The notes: generated by a model from the letters alone, not told the origin. DNA of 64,000 bases from Streptomyces alanosinicus (GCF_014650595.1 NZ_BMVG01000012.1:62001-126000), one strand, 5' to 3'. Shown: positions 15,618 through 24,751, counted from the stretch's first letter. Numbers and translations are program-made.

Positions 15618-16649
15618 ATGTCCCAGGAACTGCGCGCCGTCGACTGGACGGGAACCGGACTCGCGCTGCTCGACCAGACACAACTGCCGCACCGCACCGG
15701 GACGGTGAACGTCCAGGATGTGGACACACTGGTGGACGCGATCCGGCGGCTCGTGGTGCGCGGCGCTCCCGCGATCGGGGCGGCGGGCGCCTACGGCGTC
15801 GCCCTCGCGTTGCTCCAGGGCGAGCGGGAGGGCTGGAGCAAGGCCGAGGTGCGCACGGCCGTGGCCCGCATACGCGAGGCCCGTCCGACCGCGGTCAACC
15901 TGATGGTGTGCGTGGACCGGGTCATGACCCGCTTCGCCGACGGCCTCGGCGCCGTGCTGGAGGAGGCCGCCGCCGTCCAGCGCGAAGACGTCGAGGCCAA
16001 CCGGGCGATGGGAGCGTTCGGCGCCGACTGGCTGCTGAAGAAGGCCCGCGAGGACCGGCCGCTGAGGATCCTCACCCACTGCAACACGGGCGCGCTGGCC
16101 ACGGCCGGCTGGGGCACGGCGCTCGGCGTCATCCGCGAACTGCACGCGCGCGGACGCCTGGAGGTCGTCTACGCGGACGAGACGCGCCCGCTGCTCCAGG
16201 GCTCCCGGCTGACCGCCTGGGAACTCGTCCAGGAGGGCATCCCGCACTACGTGCAGGCCGACGGAGCGGCCGCCGGTACCGTCCTGCGCGGCGAGGTCGA
16301 CGCGGCGATCGTCGGCGCCGACCGGATCGCCGCCAACGGCGACACGGCGAACAAGGTGGGCACGGTGGGCGTGGCTCTGGCGTGCGCCTACGCCGGGATC
16401 CCGTTCCTGGTGGCGGCGCCGACGACGACGGTCGACCTGGCGACGGCGACCGGCGACGACATCCACATCGAACTCCGCGGCGAGGACGAGATACTGGAGT
16501 GGGCAGGCGTCCGCACGGCTCCGGCCGGGTCGCGCGGCCACAATCCGGCGTTCGACGTGACGCCGGGCCGACTGGTGACGGCACTGGTGACGGAGCGGGG
16601 CGTGCTGGAGGTGTCGGCAGGGGAGCTGCCCGGGAACCGACTGCCCTGA
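15618..16649 (+). CDS. mtnA: S-methyl-5-thioribose-1-phosphate isomerase (methionine salvage)
   Basis: This 343-residue protein has the MtnA/eIF2B-like signature set: VVRGAPAIGAAGAYG near residue 45, THCNTGALATAGWGTALG near 157 (catalytic cysteine in HCNTGA), and VGADRIAANGDTANKVGT near 235 (catalytic Asp). It isomerises methylthioribose-1-phosphate to the ribulose form. I chose the ATG at 15618 because it begins MSQELRAVDW, as family members do. The 196-bp spacer before it has a small hairpin (GGGCGG-CCAA-CCGCCC, 15528-15543) but no riboswitch I can recognise. It converges on mtnDCB. Confidence 0.95.
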   Translation: MSQELRAVDWTGTGLALLDQTQLPHRTGTVNVQDVDTLVDAIRRLVVRGAPAIGAAGAYGVALALLQGEREGWSKAEVRTAVARIREARPTAVNLMVCVDRVMTRFADGLGAVLEEAAAVQREDVEANRAMGAFGADWLLKKAREDRPLRILTHCNTGALATAGWGTALGVIRELHARGRLEVVYADETRPLLQGSRLTAWELVQEGIPHYVQADGAAAGTVLRGEVDAAIVGADRIAANGDTANKVGTVGVALACAYAGIPFLVAAPTTTVDLATATGDDIHIELRGEDEILEWAGVRTAPAGSRGHNPAFDVTPGRLVTALVTERGVLEVSAGELPGNRLP

Positions 16650-16671
16650 AAAACGGCGACGGCCACGGCTG

Positions 16672-16717
16672 AACCCGCCGAAGGCCGCGGCCGGCCGGCC
16701 GCGGCCTTCGGCGGGTT
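16672..16717. terminator. 46-bp perfect palindrome, bidirectional terminator
   Basis: The stretch is a perfect inverted repeat with 19-nt arms (16672-16690 and 16699-16717) around a self-complementary CCGGCCGG centre. It begins with AA and ends with TT. It lies exactly between the convergent mtnA and mtnB genes and ends one base before the mtnB stop codon. It should form a very stable hairpin in both transcripts. Confidence 0.85.
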
Positions 16718-17326
16718 TCATCGCCGCGTCAGCTCCAACTCCAGCAGCCACTCCACGACTTCCGTGTGGTGCCGGGCCTGCCGTGGATCGGCGCCCCAGG
16801 CGTACAGCCCGTGCCCGGCCACGACGACCGCCGGCATTCGCGGATCCCTTGCCGCCTCCAGCCGGTCCCCGAGCACCTTCATGTCCTGGCTGTTGCCGAT
16901 GACCGGCAGTGTCACCTCGACGTCATGGGCCGGCTGTCCGACGCCCTTGAGCATCTCCAGGTCCTTGAAGACGATCCCGCCCGGCTGCCGGTGCCCCATC
17001 GCCACCGAGGCCACGGTGTGCACGTGCACCACCGCACCCGCGCCCGTCAGCGCGGCCACGCGCGCGTGCAGCTCGGCCTCCGCCGACGGCCTGCCCCCGT
17101 TCACGGCGGTTCCCTGCCCGTCGACCAACACCACGTCCGCAGCCGTCAGTTCACCCTTGTCGTGGCCGCTCGCGGTTACCGCGAGCCGCAGCGGGTCCCG
17201 GGAGAGCACCACGGACAGGTTGCCGGACGTGCCGCGCATCCAGCCGAAGGAGGCGAACCGGACGGACTCGGCGGCGAGGACCGCCCCCGCCTCTTGGAGG
17301 CCGGATGCGGTGATGTCTGCGGTCAT
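16718..17326 (-). CDS. mtnB: Methylthioribulose-1-phosphate dehydratase (methionine salvage)
   Basis: A class II aldolase-fold protein of 202 residues. RGTSGNLSVVL is the substrate phosphate loop, and AELHARV, VVHVHTVASV and VVVAGHGLYAWG carry the glutamate and histidines of the metal site. MtnB dehydrates methylthioribulose-1-phosphate to the diketo intermediate. The ATG at 17326 overlaps the mtnC stop as ATGA, so mtnD, mtnC and mtnB form one minus-strand operon. Its length fits the family. Confidence 0.93.
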   Translation of the reverse strand: MTADITASGLQEAGAVLAAESVRFASFGWMRGTSGNLSVVLSRDPLRLAVTASGHDKGELTAADVVLVDGQGTAVNGGRPSAEAELHARVAALTGAGAVVHVHTVASVAMGHRQPGGIVFKDLEMLKGVGQPAHDVEVTLPVIGNSQDMKVLGDRLEAARDPRMPAVVVAGHGLYAWGADPRQARHHTEVVEWLLELELTRR

Positions 17327-18048
17327 GCGGTGCTCCTGGTCGTGCCGACGCTGATCTCGTCGAAAGTCCCCGCCTGCGCGTGGTCGCCGACGCCCTGCTC
17401 GTAGTACGGCTCTCCGGGCCGCCGGATCCCGACCGTGTGCCAGCCCGCAGCGCGGGCTGCGTCCAGTTCGCCGGGACGGTCGGAGAGGAACAGGAGCCGC
17501 TCGGGCACGAGACCCGTCGACTCCGCGATACGGCGGTACGACTCCGGCTCCTGCTTGGGACCGGCGTTCCCGGTGTCGTACAGGCCGAGGACCAGGGGCA
17601 GCAGGTCCCCGTCGGAGGTCGAGGAGAACCACGCTCGCTGGGCCGCCACCGACCCGGACGAGTAGACGTACAGCCGCAGGCCCGCCGCGTGCCAGGCACG
17701 CAGGGCCGGTACGACGTCGTCGTAGAAGTGCGAGACGAGGTCTCCCCGCGCGAAGCCCTCCGACCAGATCAGGCCCTGAAGGGTCTTCAACGGGGTCGCC
17801 TTGCGGTCCTCGTCGAGCCAGGCGCCCAGGGTCTTCTCCACCGCGGCCGCGTCGGCATGCGGGTCGCCGGTCAGCTCGCGGACCTGCGCGACCGCCCGTG
17901 CCACCTCCGGATCACCGCTCCGCTCGGCGAGCAGCGCCGCGAAGCGAGCGCGCGAGTACGGGTACAGCACGTCCACGACGAACCCTGTGGCGCTCGTGGT
18001 GCCCTCGATGTCGAGCACCACGGCGTCCACGTCGAAGTGCAGCGTCAC
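17323..18048 (-). CDS. mtnC: Acireductone synthase, enolase-phosphatase (methionine salvage)
   Basis: A 241-residue HAD-type protein with motif I VVLDIEGTTSATGFV, the hallmark of MtnC (Glu-Gly-Thr-Thr in place of Asp-Gly-Thr). Motif II serine lies in LYVYSSGSVAAQ, and the motif III/IV region is KQEPESYRRI...LFLSDRPGELDAA. It enolises and dephosphorylates the diketo intermediate to acireductone. ATGA overlaps at both ends tie it to mtnD and mtnB. Confidence 0.94.
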   Translation of the reverse strand: MTLHFDVDAVVLDIEGTTSATGFVVDVLYPYSRARFAALLAERSGDPEVARAVAQVRELTGDPHADAAAVEKTLGAWLDEDRKATPLKTLQGLIWSEGFARGDLVSHFYDDVVPALRAWHAAGLRLYVYSSGSVAAQRAWFSSTSDGDLLPLVLGLYDTGNAGPKQEPESYRRIAESTGLVPERLLFLSDRPGELDAARAAGWHTVGIRRPGEPYYEQGVGDHAQAGTFDEISVGTTRSTA

Positions 18049-18644
18049 CGGGCGCCCTTGTCCGCCTCGTACCCGGCCGCGATCGTGTCGTGGTCCGGGA
18101 AGCGGAAGGAGATGGCCGAGCCGGTGAAATTGCCGATCCAGCCGTCCTCCTCGTGGAAGAAGCGGATCGCGGTGAACGACGGCTTCGTGCCCATGTCGAA
18201 CCAGTGTGTGGTGCCGCGCGGCACGCCCAGCAGGTCGCCCTTCTCGCAGAGCACCGCGTGCACCTCACCGTTCACGTGCAGGTAGAAGATGCCGGAGCCG
18301 GAGACGAAGAAGCGGACCTCGTCATCGTCGTCGTGGGTGTGCTCCTGCAGGAACTTCTCCCGCGCGGCCTTCGCCTTCGCCGGGTACTCGGGATCGTCGC
18401 TCGGGTGCAGGCCGAGGACGTCGACCGTGGTGAAGCCCTCCTCGGCGTTCAGCTTGTCGATCTCGGGGCCGTACGCGGCGAACACGGTCTGGCTGTCGGC
18501 GTCGAACGGCACGTCCTCGCGGACCGGCCACTGCTCGTAGCGCACACCGAGCGGCTTGAGGGCCTCCGCGATCTCGGCGGGGTCCGAGGTTCGGCGGACC
18601 AGGGTCTCGGGGCCCGACTCGGACCAGGTCGTCAGCAGGGTCAT
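18045..18644 (-). CDS. mtnD: Acireductone dioxygenase (methionine salvage)
   Basis: A 199-residue cupin. EHTHDDDDEVRFF contributes two histidines and the glutamate of the metal site; RGTTHWFDMG gives the last histidine. It oxidises acireductone to 2-keto-4-methylthiobutyrate and formate with Fe(II), or follows the Ni(II) off-pathway reaction. The ATG at 18644 is preceded by AGGAG. It is the first gene of the mtnDCB operon. The upstream 450 bp has no gene and may be a long leader. Confidence 0.94.
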   Translation of the reverse strand: MTLLTTWSESGPETLVRRTSDPAEIAEALKPLGVRYEQWPVREDVPFDADSQTVFAAYGPEIDKLNAEEGFTTVDVLGLHPSDDPEYPAKAKAAREKFLQEHTHDDDDEVRFFVSGSGIFYLHVNGEVHAVLCEKGDLLGVPRGTTHWFDMGTKPSFTAIRFFHEEDGWIGNFTGSAISFRFPDHDTIAAGYEADKGAR

Positions 18645-19097
18645 GGAGGCAACTCCTGGAGAAGGGAGGGAAGTCCGGCTACCGAGACACGCACGCATCG
18701 GACGGGAGGAAGAGCGAGAAAAGCGAGGCGGAGCGCGTCAGCCGCGATGGTAACTCGCGTCGTGATGCCGGCCGTGTACGACCAAGTTGCTGTCTCGATT
18801 ATTGAGGGCCGAGCAGTGAGCCCTTTCCAACCCTGGATGATGAGGGCGGGATCGGTGGCTGGGCGGAAGTCGGTGGACATCGCAGCGTGCGAGTGCGCCT
18901 GCCGCTCCTGAGGTCGGTGCGGTGGCGAAGGATGCGCACCGCGGGCGGTGACGTCCTTCCGCGGCAGTGACCGCAGGTGGCGTTGCGGTTCGGGCATAGG
19001 GCCGGCCACGCGGCGAGGTCCGAGCTGCGAGCTGGTCCTTTTCCGCGTGGCCCCCCTCCGGACCGCACCGGACGTGCGTGCTTACCGTTCGGTCCCT
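18645..19097. other. Non-coding region upstream of mtnD
   Basis: This 453-bp stretch separates the thymidine kinase stop from mtnD, both on the minus strand. It must hold the mtnD promoter. I looked for SAM-I, SAM-II and SAM-IV type cores and did not find a clear match. Short GGGC/GCCC pairings occur near 18805-18840 but are unconvincing. Open frames across it lack recognisable protein features. Confidence 0.4.
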
Positions 19098-19847
19098 TCA
19101 AGCAGCCACATCATCAACCTCTACCACGTCGGCCTCAAGGCACTCCGTCGCGCCGCCGGGCAGCCCCTTGCTGCTCACACCGTCGCCGAACCCGACGTCA
19201 CCCGAGGCAACCGGCAGCACGTCGGGGGACAACGCCACTGCCCGAGCCGCGGCGCTCGTCATCCGCCTGCGGTGGTGGCGTCGGCACAGCACCTCGTACC
19301 CCACGTCCTCCGTCGGCCGGTTCACGTCTCCGACCACGACCTGCTCGCCCTCGACCACCATCTCCCCGCCCACCGTCCGCGCGTTGTGCGTCGCCCGGGC
19401 ACCGCACCAGCACATCGCCTCGACCTGCAGCGTCTCCAGCCGGTCGGCCAGCTCGATCAGCCGCTGGGAGCCGGGGAAGAGCCGGGTACGGAAGTCGGTG
19501 GTGATACCGAACGCGAAGACGTCCAGATCCAGATCATCGACGATGCGGGCCAGCTGGTCGATCTGCTCCGGCGCAAGGAACTGTGCCTCGTCCACGATCA
19601 CGTAGTCGACCTTTCCGCCCCGCGACAGCTGCTCCACCACATAGCCGTACAGATCCCGGCCCGGGCCCGCCTCCACCGCCTCGGTCACCAACCCCAGCCG
19701 CGACGACAGCTTCCCCTCCCCCGCACGGTCGTCTCGCGTGAAGATCACACCCTGGAGTCCCCTGGCCGACCGGTTATGGCCGATTTGCAGCGCCAAAGTC
19801 GACTTCCCGCAGTCCATCGTTCCGGAGAAGAACACCAGCTCGGGCAT
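19098..19847 (-). CDS. tdk: Thymidine kinase with C-terminal extension
   Basis: A 249-residue type II thymidine kinase with Walker A SGTMDCGKST at the N-terminus, the DEAQFL motif near residue 85 and the lasso/zinc segment CWCGARATHN with a late CRRHHRRRM. It phosphorylates thymidine for salvage. Family members are usually near 200-220 residues; here about 35 extra residues follow ALSPDVLPV, rich in Gly, Asp and Val, with no known domain. The tail may be harmless read-through of the original stop. The gene is not tightly linked to its neighbours. Confidence 0.92.
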   Translation of the reverse strand: MPELVFFSGTMDCGKSTLALQIGHNRSARGLQGVIFTRDDRAGEGKLSSRLGLVTEAVEAGPGRDLYGYVVEQLSRGGKVDYVIVDEAQFLAPEQIDQLARIVDDLDLDVFAFGITTDFRTRLFPGSQRLIELADRLETLQVEAMCWCGARATHNARTVGGEMVVEGEQVVVGDVNRPTEDVGYEVLCRRHHRRRMTSAAARAVALSPDVLPVASGDVGFGDGVSSKGLPGGATECLEADVVEVDDVAA

Positions 19848-19890
19848 GAGGAGTTGAGCACCTTTCGGTGAGTGGTCGGGGCAGGGGGCG

Positions 19891-21081
19891 TCAGGAACGT
19901 ACTTCGAGCAGCGGGACCAGCTGCTCGGCGGGCGTCATCGAGCCATGGTTGCCGACCAGCGCCGACTCCTTCGGCTCCCGCTCGGTGGCGATGATCAGGA
20001 CGTCGTCGTGCGCGGCCGCGATCACGTCGCCGAGCCGGGCGTACACCCGCTCGTCGATCCGCGGCCCGAACCAGCCCGCCGCGATCGCCTCGTCCCGCGA
20101 GGCCACCCAGAACTGCTCCCCGAGCACCTCGCGCCAGACGGTCAGTACGTCGCTCTCGGCGCCCGGCACCGCGTACACATGCCGCGCCCGCCCCTCGCCG
20201 CCCAGCAGGGCGACCCCGGCGCGCAGCTCCCAGTCCGTGTCGAAGTCGATGCGGTGCTCGTCGTCGAACGGGACGTCGACCATGCCGTGGTCGGCGGTGA
20301 CGTAGAGCGCGCTGCGCGGCGGCAGTTGCTCGGCCAGGCGCTGGGCGAGCCGGTCGACGTACATCAGCTGGCCGCGCCAGGTGTCGGAGGCGACGCCGTA
20401 GCGGTGTCCGGCGCCGTCCAGCTCGGAGTAGTACGTGTAGACCAGCGAGCGGTCCCCTGCGGCCAGTTGCCCGGCCGCGAGGTCCATGCGGTCCTCGCCG
20501 CTCAGCCGGCCGTGGAAGCCGCCGCCGCTCAGCGCGATCTTGGTGAGCGGGGTGTGCTCGAAGGCGGGCGAGGTCACCTGCGCGGTGTGCACTCCGGCCG
20601 CGTGGGCCAGCTGGAAGACCGTGGGATACGGCTGCCAGGAGTGCGGGTCGGTGTACGGCTGCCAGCGGAGCTGGTTCATCAGCCCGCCGGTGGCCGGGTC
20701 GCGCACGGTGTAGCCGGGCAGGCCGTGGGCGCCGGGCGGCAGGCCGGTGCCGACGGAGGCCAGGGAGGTCGCGGTGGTCGCCGGGTAGCCGGCGGTGAGC
20801 GGGCGGCCGGTGCCGCCGCGCGAGCTGCCGAGCAGCGAGTTCAGGAAGGGGGCCTCGTCGGGGTGGGCCTTCAGCTGTTCCCAGCCGAGCCCGTCGACCA
20901 GGAAGACACAGACCCGGTCGGCCGCGGTCAGTTCCCCGATCGTGGCCCTCGGGCCGGGGACGCCCAGGCCGGCGGCCAGGGTGGGCAGCAGGTCGGCGAG
21001 GGAGCCGGTGCCGTACTCGGGCAGCGGCGCGGTGTGCAGGGCGAGGGGTTCCGGGTGGTCCCAGGCGGAGAGCTGGGACAT
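19891..21081 (-). CDS. Alkaline phosphatase-superfamily phosphodiesterase/nucleotide pyrophosphatase
   Basis: A 396-residue protein of the type I phosphodiesterase/nucleotide pyrophosphatase family. Metal ligands are visible in VFLVDGLGWEQL (Asp), GYPATTATS (the nucleophilic threonine region), YSELDGAGHRYG (Asp and His), TADHGM (Asp-His) and LVGNHGSMTP (His). No signal peptide is apparent, so it should be cytoplasmic. The start overlaps the stop of the DUF5998 gene by one base, a pairing common in Streptomyces. Substrate unknown; nucleotide or phospholipid diesters are likely. Confidence 0.85.
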   Translation of the reverse strand: MSQLSAWDHPEPLALHTAPLPEYGTGSLADLLPTLAAGLGVPGPRATIGELTAADRVCVFLVDGLGWEQLKAHPDEAPFLNSLLGSSRGGTGRPLTAGYPATTATSLASVGTGLPPGAHGLPGYTVRDPATGGLMNQLRWQPYTDPHSWQPYPTVFQLAHAAGVHTAQVTSPAFEHTPLTKIALSGGGFHGRLSGEDRMDLAAGQLAAGDRSLVYTYYSELDGAGHRYGVASDTWRGQLMYVDRLAQRLAEQLPPRSALYVTADHGMVDVPFDDEHRIDFDTDWELRAGVALLGGEGRARHVYAVPGAESDVLTVWREVLGEQFWVASRDEAIAAGWFGPRIDERVYARLGDVIAAAHDDVLIIATEREPKESALVGNHGSMTPAEQLVPLLEVRS

Positions 21082-21668
21082 CAGCGGGTGGTGTCCGCGG
21101 TCGCCTCCGAGATGGCCTGCGCGAAGGCGAGCGCCTGGCGCACCGTCTCCGGGCCGTCCCCGGCCTCGCTGACGCGCAGGCTGAGGTCGTCCGCCGTGGA
21201 GCTGCCCGTGTAGCCGTGGTCGGCGTCGCAGTTGGGGTCGCCGCAGGCGGCGGGCTCCAGGTCGATGCGGCTCACCGCACCCCAGCCGATGGTCAGCACG
21301 ATCTCGCGGGGCAGTGTGCCCGGCTTGTACTGCTCGGGGTTCGCGACCACGCGGCTGACCACGACCGAGGAGATCCGGCCGAGCTTCACGGACTCGGTGG
21401 AGGTGGTGGCGTACGGCGTCGGGGAGGTGCTGTCGGCGGCCTGCTCGTCGGTGTGGCTGACGATGAAGCGGTTGCCGGTGAGGACCAGCACCGTCACATG
21501 CCGGCGGACCTCGTTCTGGTCGAACGTGGTCTCCTGATGGACCAGGTACGACCGGATGGGCTCGCCGCCCACAGCGGCCTCCACCGCCTCGGCCACGAGG
21601 GCCGGGTAGTAGCCGCTGCGCTCGATCGCCGCGCGCAGCCCCTGGGTCGTCGTACTGGTCTTGGCCAT
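21081..21668 (-). CDS. DUF5998 family protein
   Basis: A soluble 195-residue actinobacterial protein of unknown function, recognised from its start MAKTSTTTQGLRAAIERSGY and the central VLVLTGNRFIVSHTDE. A short C-terminal CGDPNCDADHGY stretch could bind metal. The ATG at 21668 is preferred over one at 21677 because it matches the usual family start. The gene is coupled to the downstream phosphodiesterase by a TGATG overlap, which suggests that they act together. Confidence 0.75.
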   Translation of the reverse strand: MAKTSTTTQGLRAAIERSGYYPALVAEAVEAAVGGEPIRSYLVHQETTFDQNEVRRHVTVLVLTGNRFIVSHTDEQAADSTSPTPYATTSTESVKLGRISSVVVSRVVANPEQYKPGTLPREIVLTIGWGAVSRIDLEPAACGDPNCDADHGYTGSSTADDLSLRVSEAGDGPETVRQALAFAQAISEATADTTR

Positions 21669-21767
21669 GGCGTCCATCCTAATCCGTGGGCAAGGGGGGT
21701 CCAGGCCAGTCGCCGAGACCGGACGCGGCCTGCCCACGCGCTTTCCCCTCCCCTCCCCTCCCCTCAC

Positions 21768-24614
21768 TCAGTACGCCGGCATCGTGCGCGGACCCAGGTC
21801 GTCGCGGGCGGGCGGCGGCGCGAGCCGTACCGTCGCGCCGAGGACGCTCACGCCGTGCGGGGCGACGACGACCGGCTCCAGGGTGACCGCGACCACCTCC
21901 GGGTGGTCGTCGACCAGCCGGGACACCCGCAGCAGCAGCTCCTCCAGCGCCGGGGTGTCCACGGGGGTGGAGCCGCGCCAGCCGAACAGCAGTGGTGCCG
22001 TGCGGATCGACCGCACCAGCGAGGTCGCCTCCCGGTCGGTGACCGGGACGAGCCGGTGCGCCATGTCCCCGAGCAGTTGCGAGGCGGCCCCGGCGAGCCC
22101 GAAGGACAGCACGGCCCCGGCCGCCGGATCGATCACCGCGCGTACGACGGTGTCGACGCCGCGCGGTGCCATGCCCTGCACCACCGGCCGCAGCTCTTCC
22201 GGTCTCCCGAACAGCTCCGTCAACTCGGCGTAGGCCCGGCGCAGTTGCTCCTCGTCCGCGAGGTCCAGGCGTACGCCGCCGAGGTCGGCGCGGTGCCTGA
22301 GGTGCGGGGCGGTGGCCTTGAGGGCGACCGGGTAGCCGAGGGCGCGGGCGGCCTCGCCGGCGGCGTCGGGGGTGAGGGCGGGCAGCGCGCGCCGCACGGA
22401 GATGCCGTATGCGCCGAGCAGGTCGCAGATCTCCGCGCCGGAGATCGTGAACCCTTCCCCGCGCGCGAGCAGCGCACCGATCAGCCGCGCGGCCCCCTTC
22501 TCGTCGATGTCCTCGTACTCGGGCACCTTCCCCGGGTCCATGGCCTCCCGCCGCCACTGCCCGTACCGAACGGCTTCGGCGAGCGCCCGCACCGCGCGTT
22601 CGGCGGCGGGGTAGGCGGGGATGAGCCGGGTGCCTTCAGGGGGGCTCGCCACGGCGGAGGGGCCGGCTTGGGCGTCGGCTGCCGCGGCGGCCTTCGCGGG
22701 TACCGCCACCGCGGTGCCGAGTGCCTTCTCGACGGCCTGCGGTGCCGTGCTCGCCGCTGCCGACAACGCCTCGGCAAGCCCCCCGAGCTCCACATGCACC
22801 ACCAGCACCGGCTTGCCGGGCACCGCGGCCGCCGCGGACCTCAACGCCTCAGCCAGCTCCGCGTCCCCGGGCGACGCTTCCCCGATGGCGGGGATCGCCG
22901 TCACCACGACGGAGTCGCACGTGTCGTCGGCCAGGGCCCGCGCCAGCGCCCCGTGGAAGCCCTCCGCGGTCGCCCCGGTCGTCAGGTCCAGCGGCCGTGA
23001 CGGGCGCAGGCCCTCGGCGAGACAGCGGTCGTACGTCAGCGCGCCCAGCGATTCGGAGTTGCCCAGGATCGCCACCCTGGGCCCGGCGGGCAACGGCTGG
23101 CGCGCGAGCAGCAGCCCCGCGTCGACCAGCTCCGTGATGGTGTCGACCCGGATCACCCCGGTCTGGCGCAGCAGCGCGGAGACGGTGGCGGGCGGCAGCC
23201 GGGTCGCCCGGACCGCGTGTCCCTGGGGCACGGACCCGACGCCCTGCACGACGACCAGCGGCTTGGCCGCCGCCGTCCGCCGGGCGAGGCGGGTGAACTT
23301 GCGGGGGTTGCCGATGGACTCCAGGTACATGAGGGCGACGTCGGTCTCCGGGTCGTCGTACCAGTACTGGAGTACGTCGTTGCCGGAGACGTCCGCACGG
23401 TTGCCGGCGGAGACGAACGTGGACACGCCCGTGACCCCGGTGACCCCTCCGCCGCGCCGGTGCAGCCGGGAGAGCAGGGCGATACCGATGGCGCCGGACT
23501 GGGCGAACATCCCGATGCGGCCGGGGCGGGGCATCTCCGGGGCCAGGGAGGCGTTCAGCCGGACGTCCGCCGCGGTGTTGATGATCCCGAAGGCGTTCGG
23601 GCCGATGATCCGCATGCCGTACGCGCGCGCGTGGCGCACCAGCGCCCGCTGCCGCTCGCGCCCCTCGGGCCCGCTCTCGGCGTATCCGGAGGAGAGCACG
23701 ACGAGCCCCTGCACCCCGTGCTCACCGCACTCCGCGACCACCGCCGGCACATGATCGGCCGGTACGGCGACGACGGCGAGGTCGACGGGGTCCTCGATGT
23801 CCCGCACAGAGCGGTACGCCGGCACCCCGTCGATCTCCTTCAGGCCCTCGGGGAAGGCCGCGTTCACGGCGTGCAGCCGGCCGCCGTAGCCGGCGCCCCG
23901 GATGTTGCCGAGGACGCTGCGGCCGACCCCGCCGGGGGCGCGGCCGACGCCGACGACCGCCACGGAGCCGGGCGCGAGCAGCCGTCGGACCGAGCGGGCC
24001 TCGGCGCGCTGCTCCCGGGCGCGCTGCACGGCGAGGGAGCGATCGGTGGGTTCGAGGTCGAATTCCAGCCGGACGACACCGTCCTCGAAGCTGCGCTTCT
24101 GGGTGTAGCCGGCGTCCGTGAACACCTTGATCATCTTGGTGTTCGCGGGCAGCACCTCGGCGGCGAAGCGGCGGATGCCGCGCTCGCGGGCGACGGCCGC
24201 GATGTGCTCCAGCAGCGCGGAGGCGACGCCGCGGCCCTGGTGCGCGTCCTGCACGAGGAAGGCGACCTCGGCCTCGTCGGCGGGCGCGGAGGCGGGCATG
24301 CCGTCGGCGCCGATGCGGTCGTAGCGTACGGTGGCGATGAACTCGCCGCCGATGGTGGCCGCGAGTCCCACCCGGTCCACAAAGTCGTGGTGCGTGAAGC
24401 GGTGGACGTCCTTGGCGGACAGGCGTGGGTACGGCGCGAAGAAGCGGTAGTACTTCGACTCGGCCGAGACCTGCTCGTAGAAGCTGACCAGGCGGTCGGC
24501 GTCATCAACGGTGATGGGCCGGATGCGCGCGGTGCCGCCGTCGCGCAGCACCACGTCCGCCTCCCAGTGGGCGGGGTACTCGTGCCGGTCCTGCCGGTCC
24601 GCCGGGCTCTGCAT
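21768..24614 (-). CDS. GNAT acetyltransferase fused to NDP-forming acyl-CoA synthetase-like domains (Pat-type protein acyltransferase)
   Basis: A 948-residue fusion. Residues about 20-170 are a GNAT domain (VQDAHQGRGVASALLEHI is the acetyl-CoA loop). Next come CoA-binding and ligase domains (AVVGVGRAPGGVGRSV; MFAQSGAIGIAL; SAGNRADVSGNDVL). The C-terminus (about 710-945) is ATP-grasp. Such fusions act as protein lysine acetyltransferases controlling acyl-CoA synthetases. In ligase relatives the second domain usually has GPNCxG; here it is GPNAFG, which suggests that synthetase activity is lost and the domain senses metabolites. The N-terminal GNAT order is the reverse of enterobacterial Pat. 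I chose ATG 24614 because it starts just before the domain. Confidence 0.88.
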   Translation of the reverse strand: MQSPADRQDRHEYPAHWEADVVLRDGGTARIRPITVDDADRLVSFYEQVSAESKYYRFFAPYPRLSAKDVHRFTHHDFVDRVGLAATIGGEFIATVRYDRIGADGMPASAPADEAEVAFLVQDAHQGRGVASALLEHIAAVARERGIRRFAAEVLPANTKMIKVFTDAGYTQKRSFEDGVVRLEFDLEPTDRSLAVQRAREQRAEARSVRRLLAPGSVAVVGVGRAPGGVGRSVLGNIRGAGYGGRLHAVNAAFPEGLKEIDGVPAYRSVRDIEDPVDLAVVAVPADHVPAVVAECGEHGVQGLVVLSSGYAESGPEGRERQRALVRHARAYGMRIIGPNAFGIINTAADVRLNASLAPEMPRPGRIGMFAQSGAIGIALLSRLHRRGGGVTGVTGVSTFVSAGNRADVSGNDVLQYWYDDPETDVALMYLESIGNPRKFTRLARRTAAAKPLVVVQGVGSVPQGHAVRATRLPPATVSALLRQTGVIRVDTITELVDAGLLLARQPLPAGPRVAILGNSESLGALTYDRCLAEGLRPSRPLDLTTGATAEGFHGALARALADDTCDSVVVTAIPAIGEASPGDAELAEALRSAAAAVPGKPVLVVHVELGGLAEALSAAASTAPQAVEKALGTAVAVPAKAAAAADAQAGPSAVASPPEGTRLIPAYPAAERAVRALAEAVRYGQWRREAMDPGKVPEYEDIDEKGAARLIGALLARGEGFTISGAEICDLLGAYGISVRRALPALTPDAAGEAARALGYPVALKATAPHLRHRADLGGVRLDLADEEQLRRAYAELTELFGRPEELRPVVQGMAPRGVDTVVRAVIDPAAGAVLSFGLAGAASQLLGDMAHRLVPVTDREATSLVRSIRTAPLLFGWRGSTPVDTPALEELLLRVSRLVDDHPEVVAVTLEPVVVAPHGVSVLGATVRLAPPPARDDLGPRTMPAY

Positions 24615-24751
24615 GGGCCCCAGAGTACGGCTCGCGTACGACAACGGCGCGGGGCAGTCTGTGGGGGACGTAGGTCGGACCGAGGCCGCGGTCCGACGGC
24701 ACTCCGGAACAGGACGAAGGTCCGATCCGGGCATGCTTCACGATATGGGAA

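Noticed and set aside
18780..18860. SAM riboswitch before mtnD
   Set aside because: Some GGGC/GCCC pairings exist, but the conserved core of SAM-I, -II or -IV is missing by eye.
18641..19009. 122-codon frame upstream of mtnD
   Set aside because: It runs into the mtnD ribosome site in another frame and is low complexity. It probably belongs to the leader.
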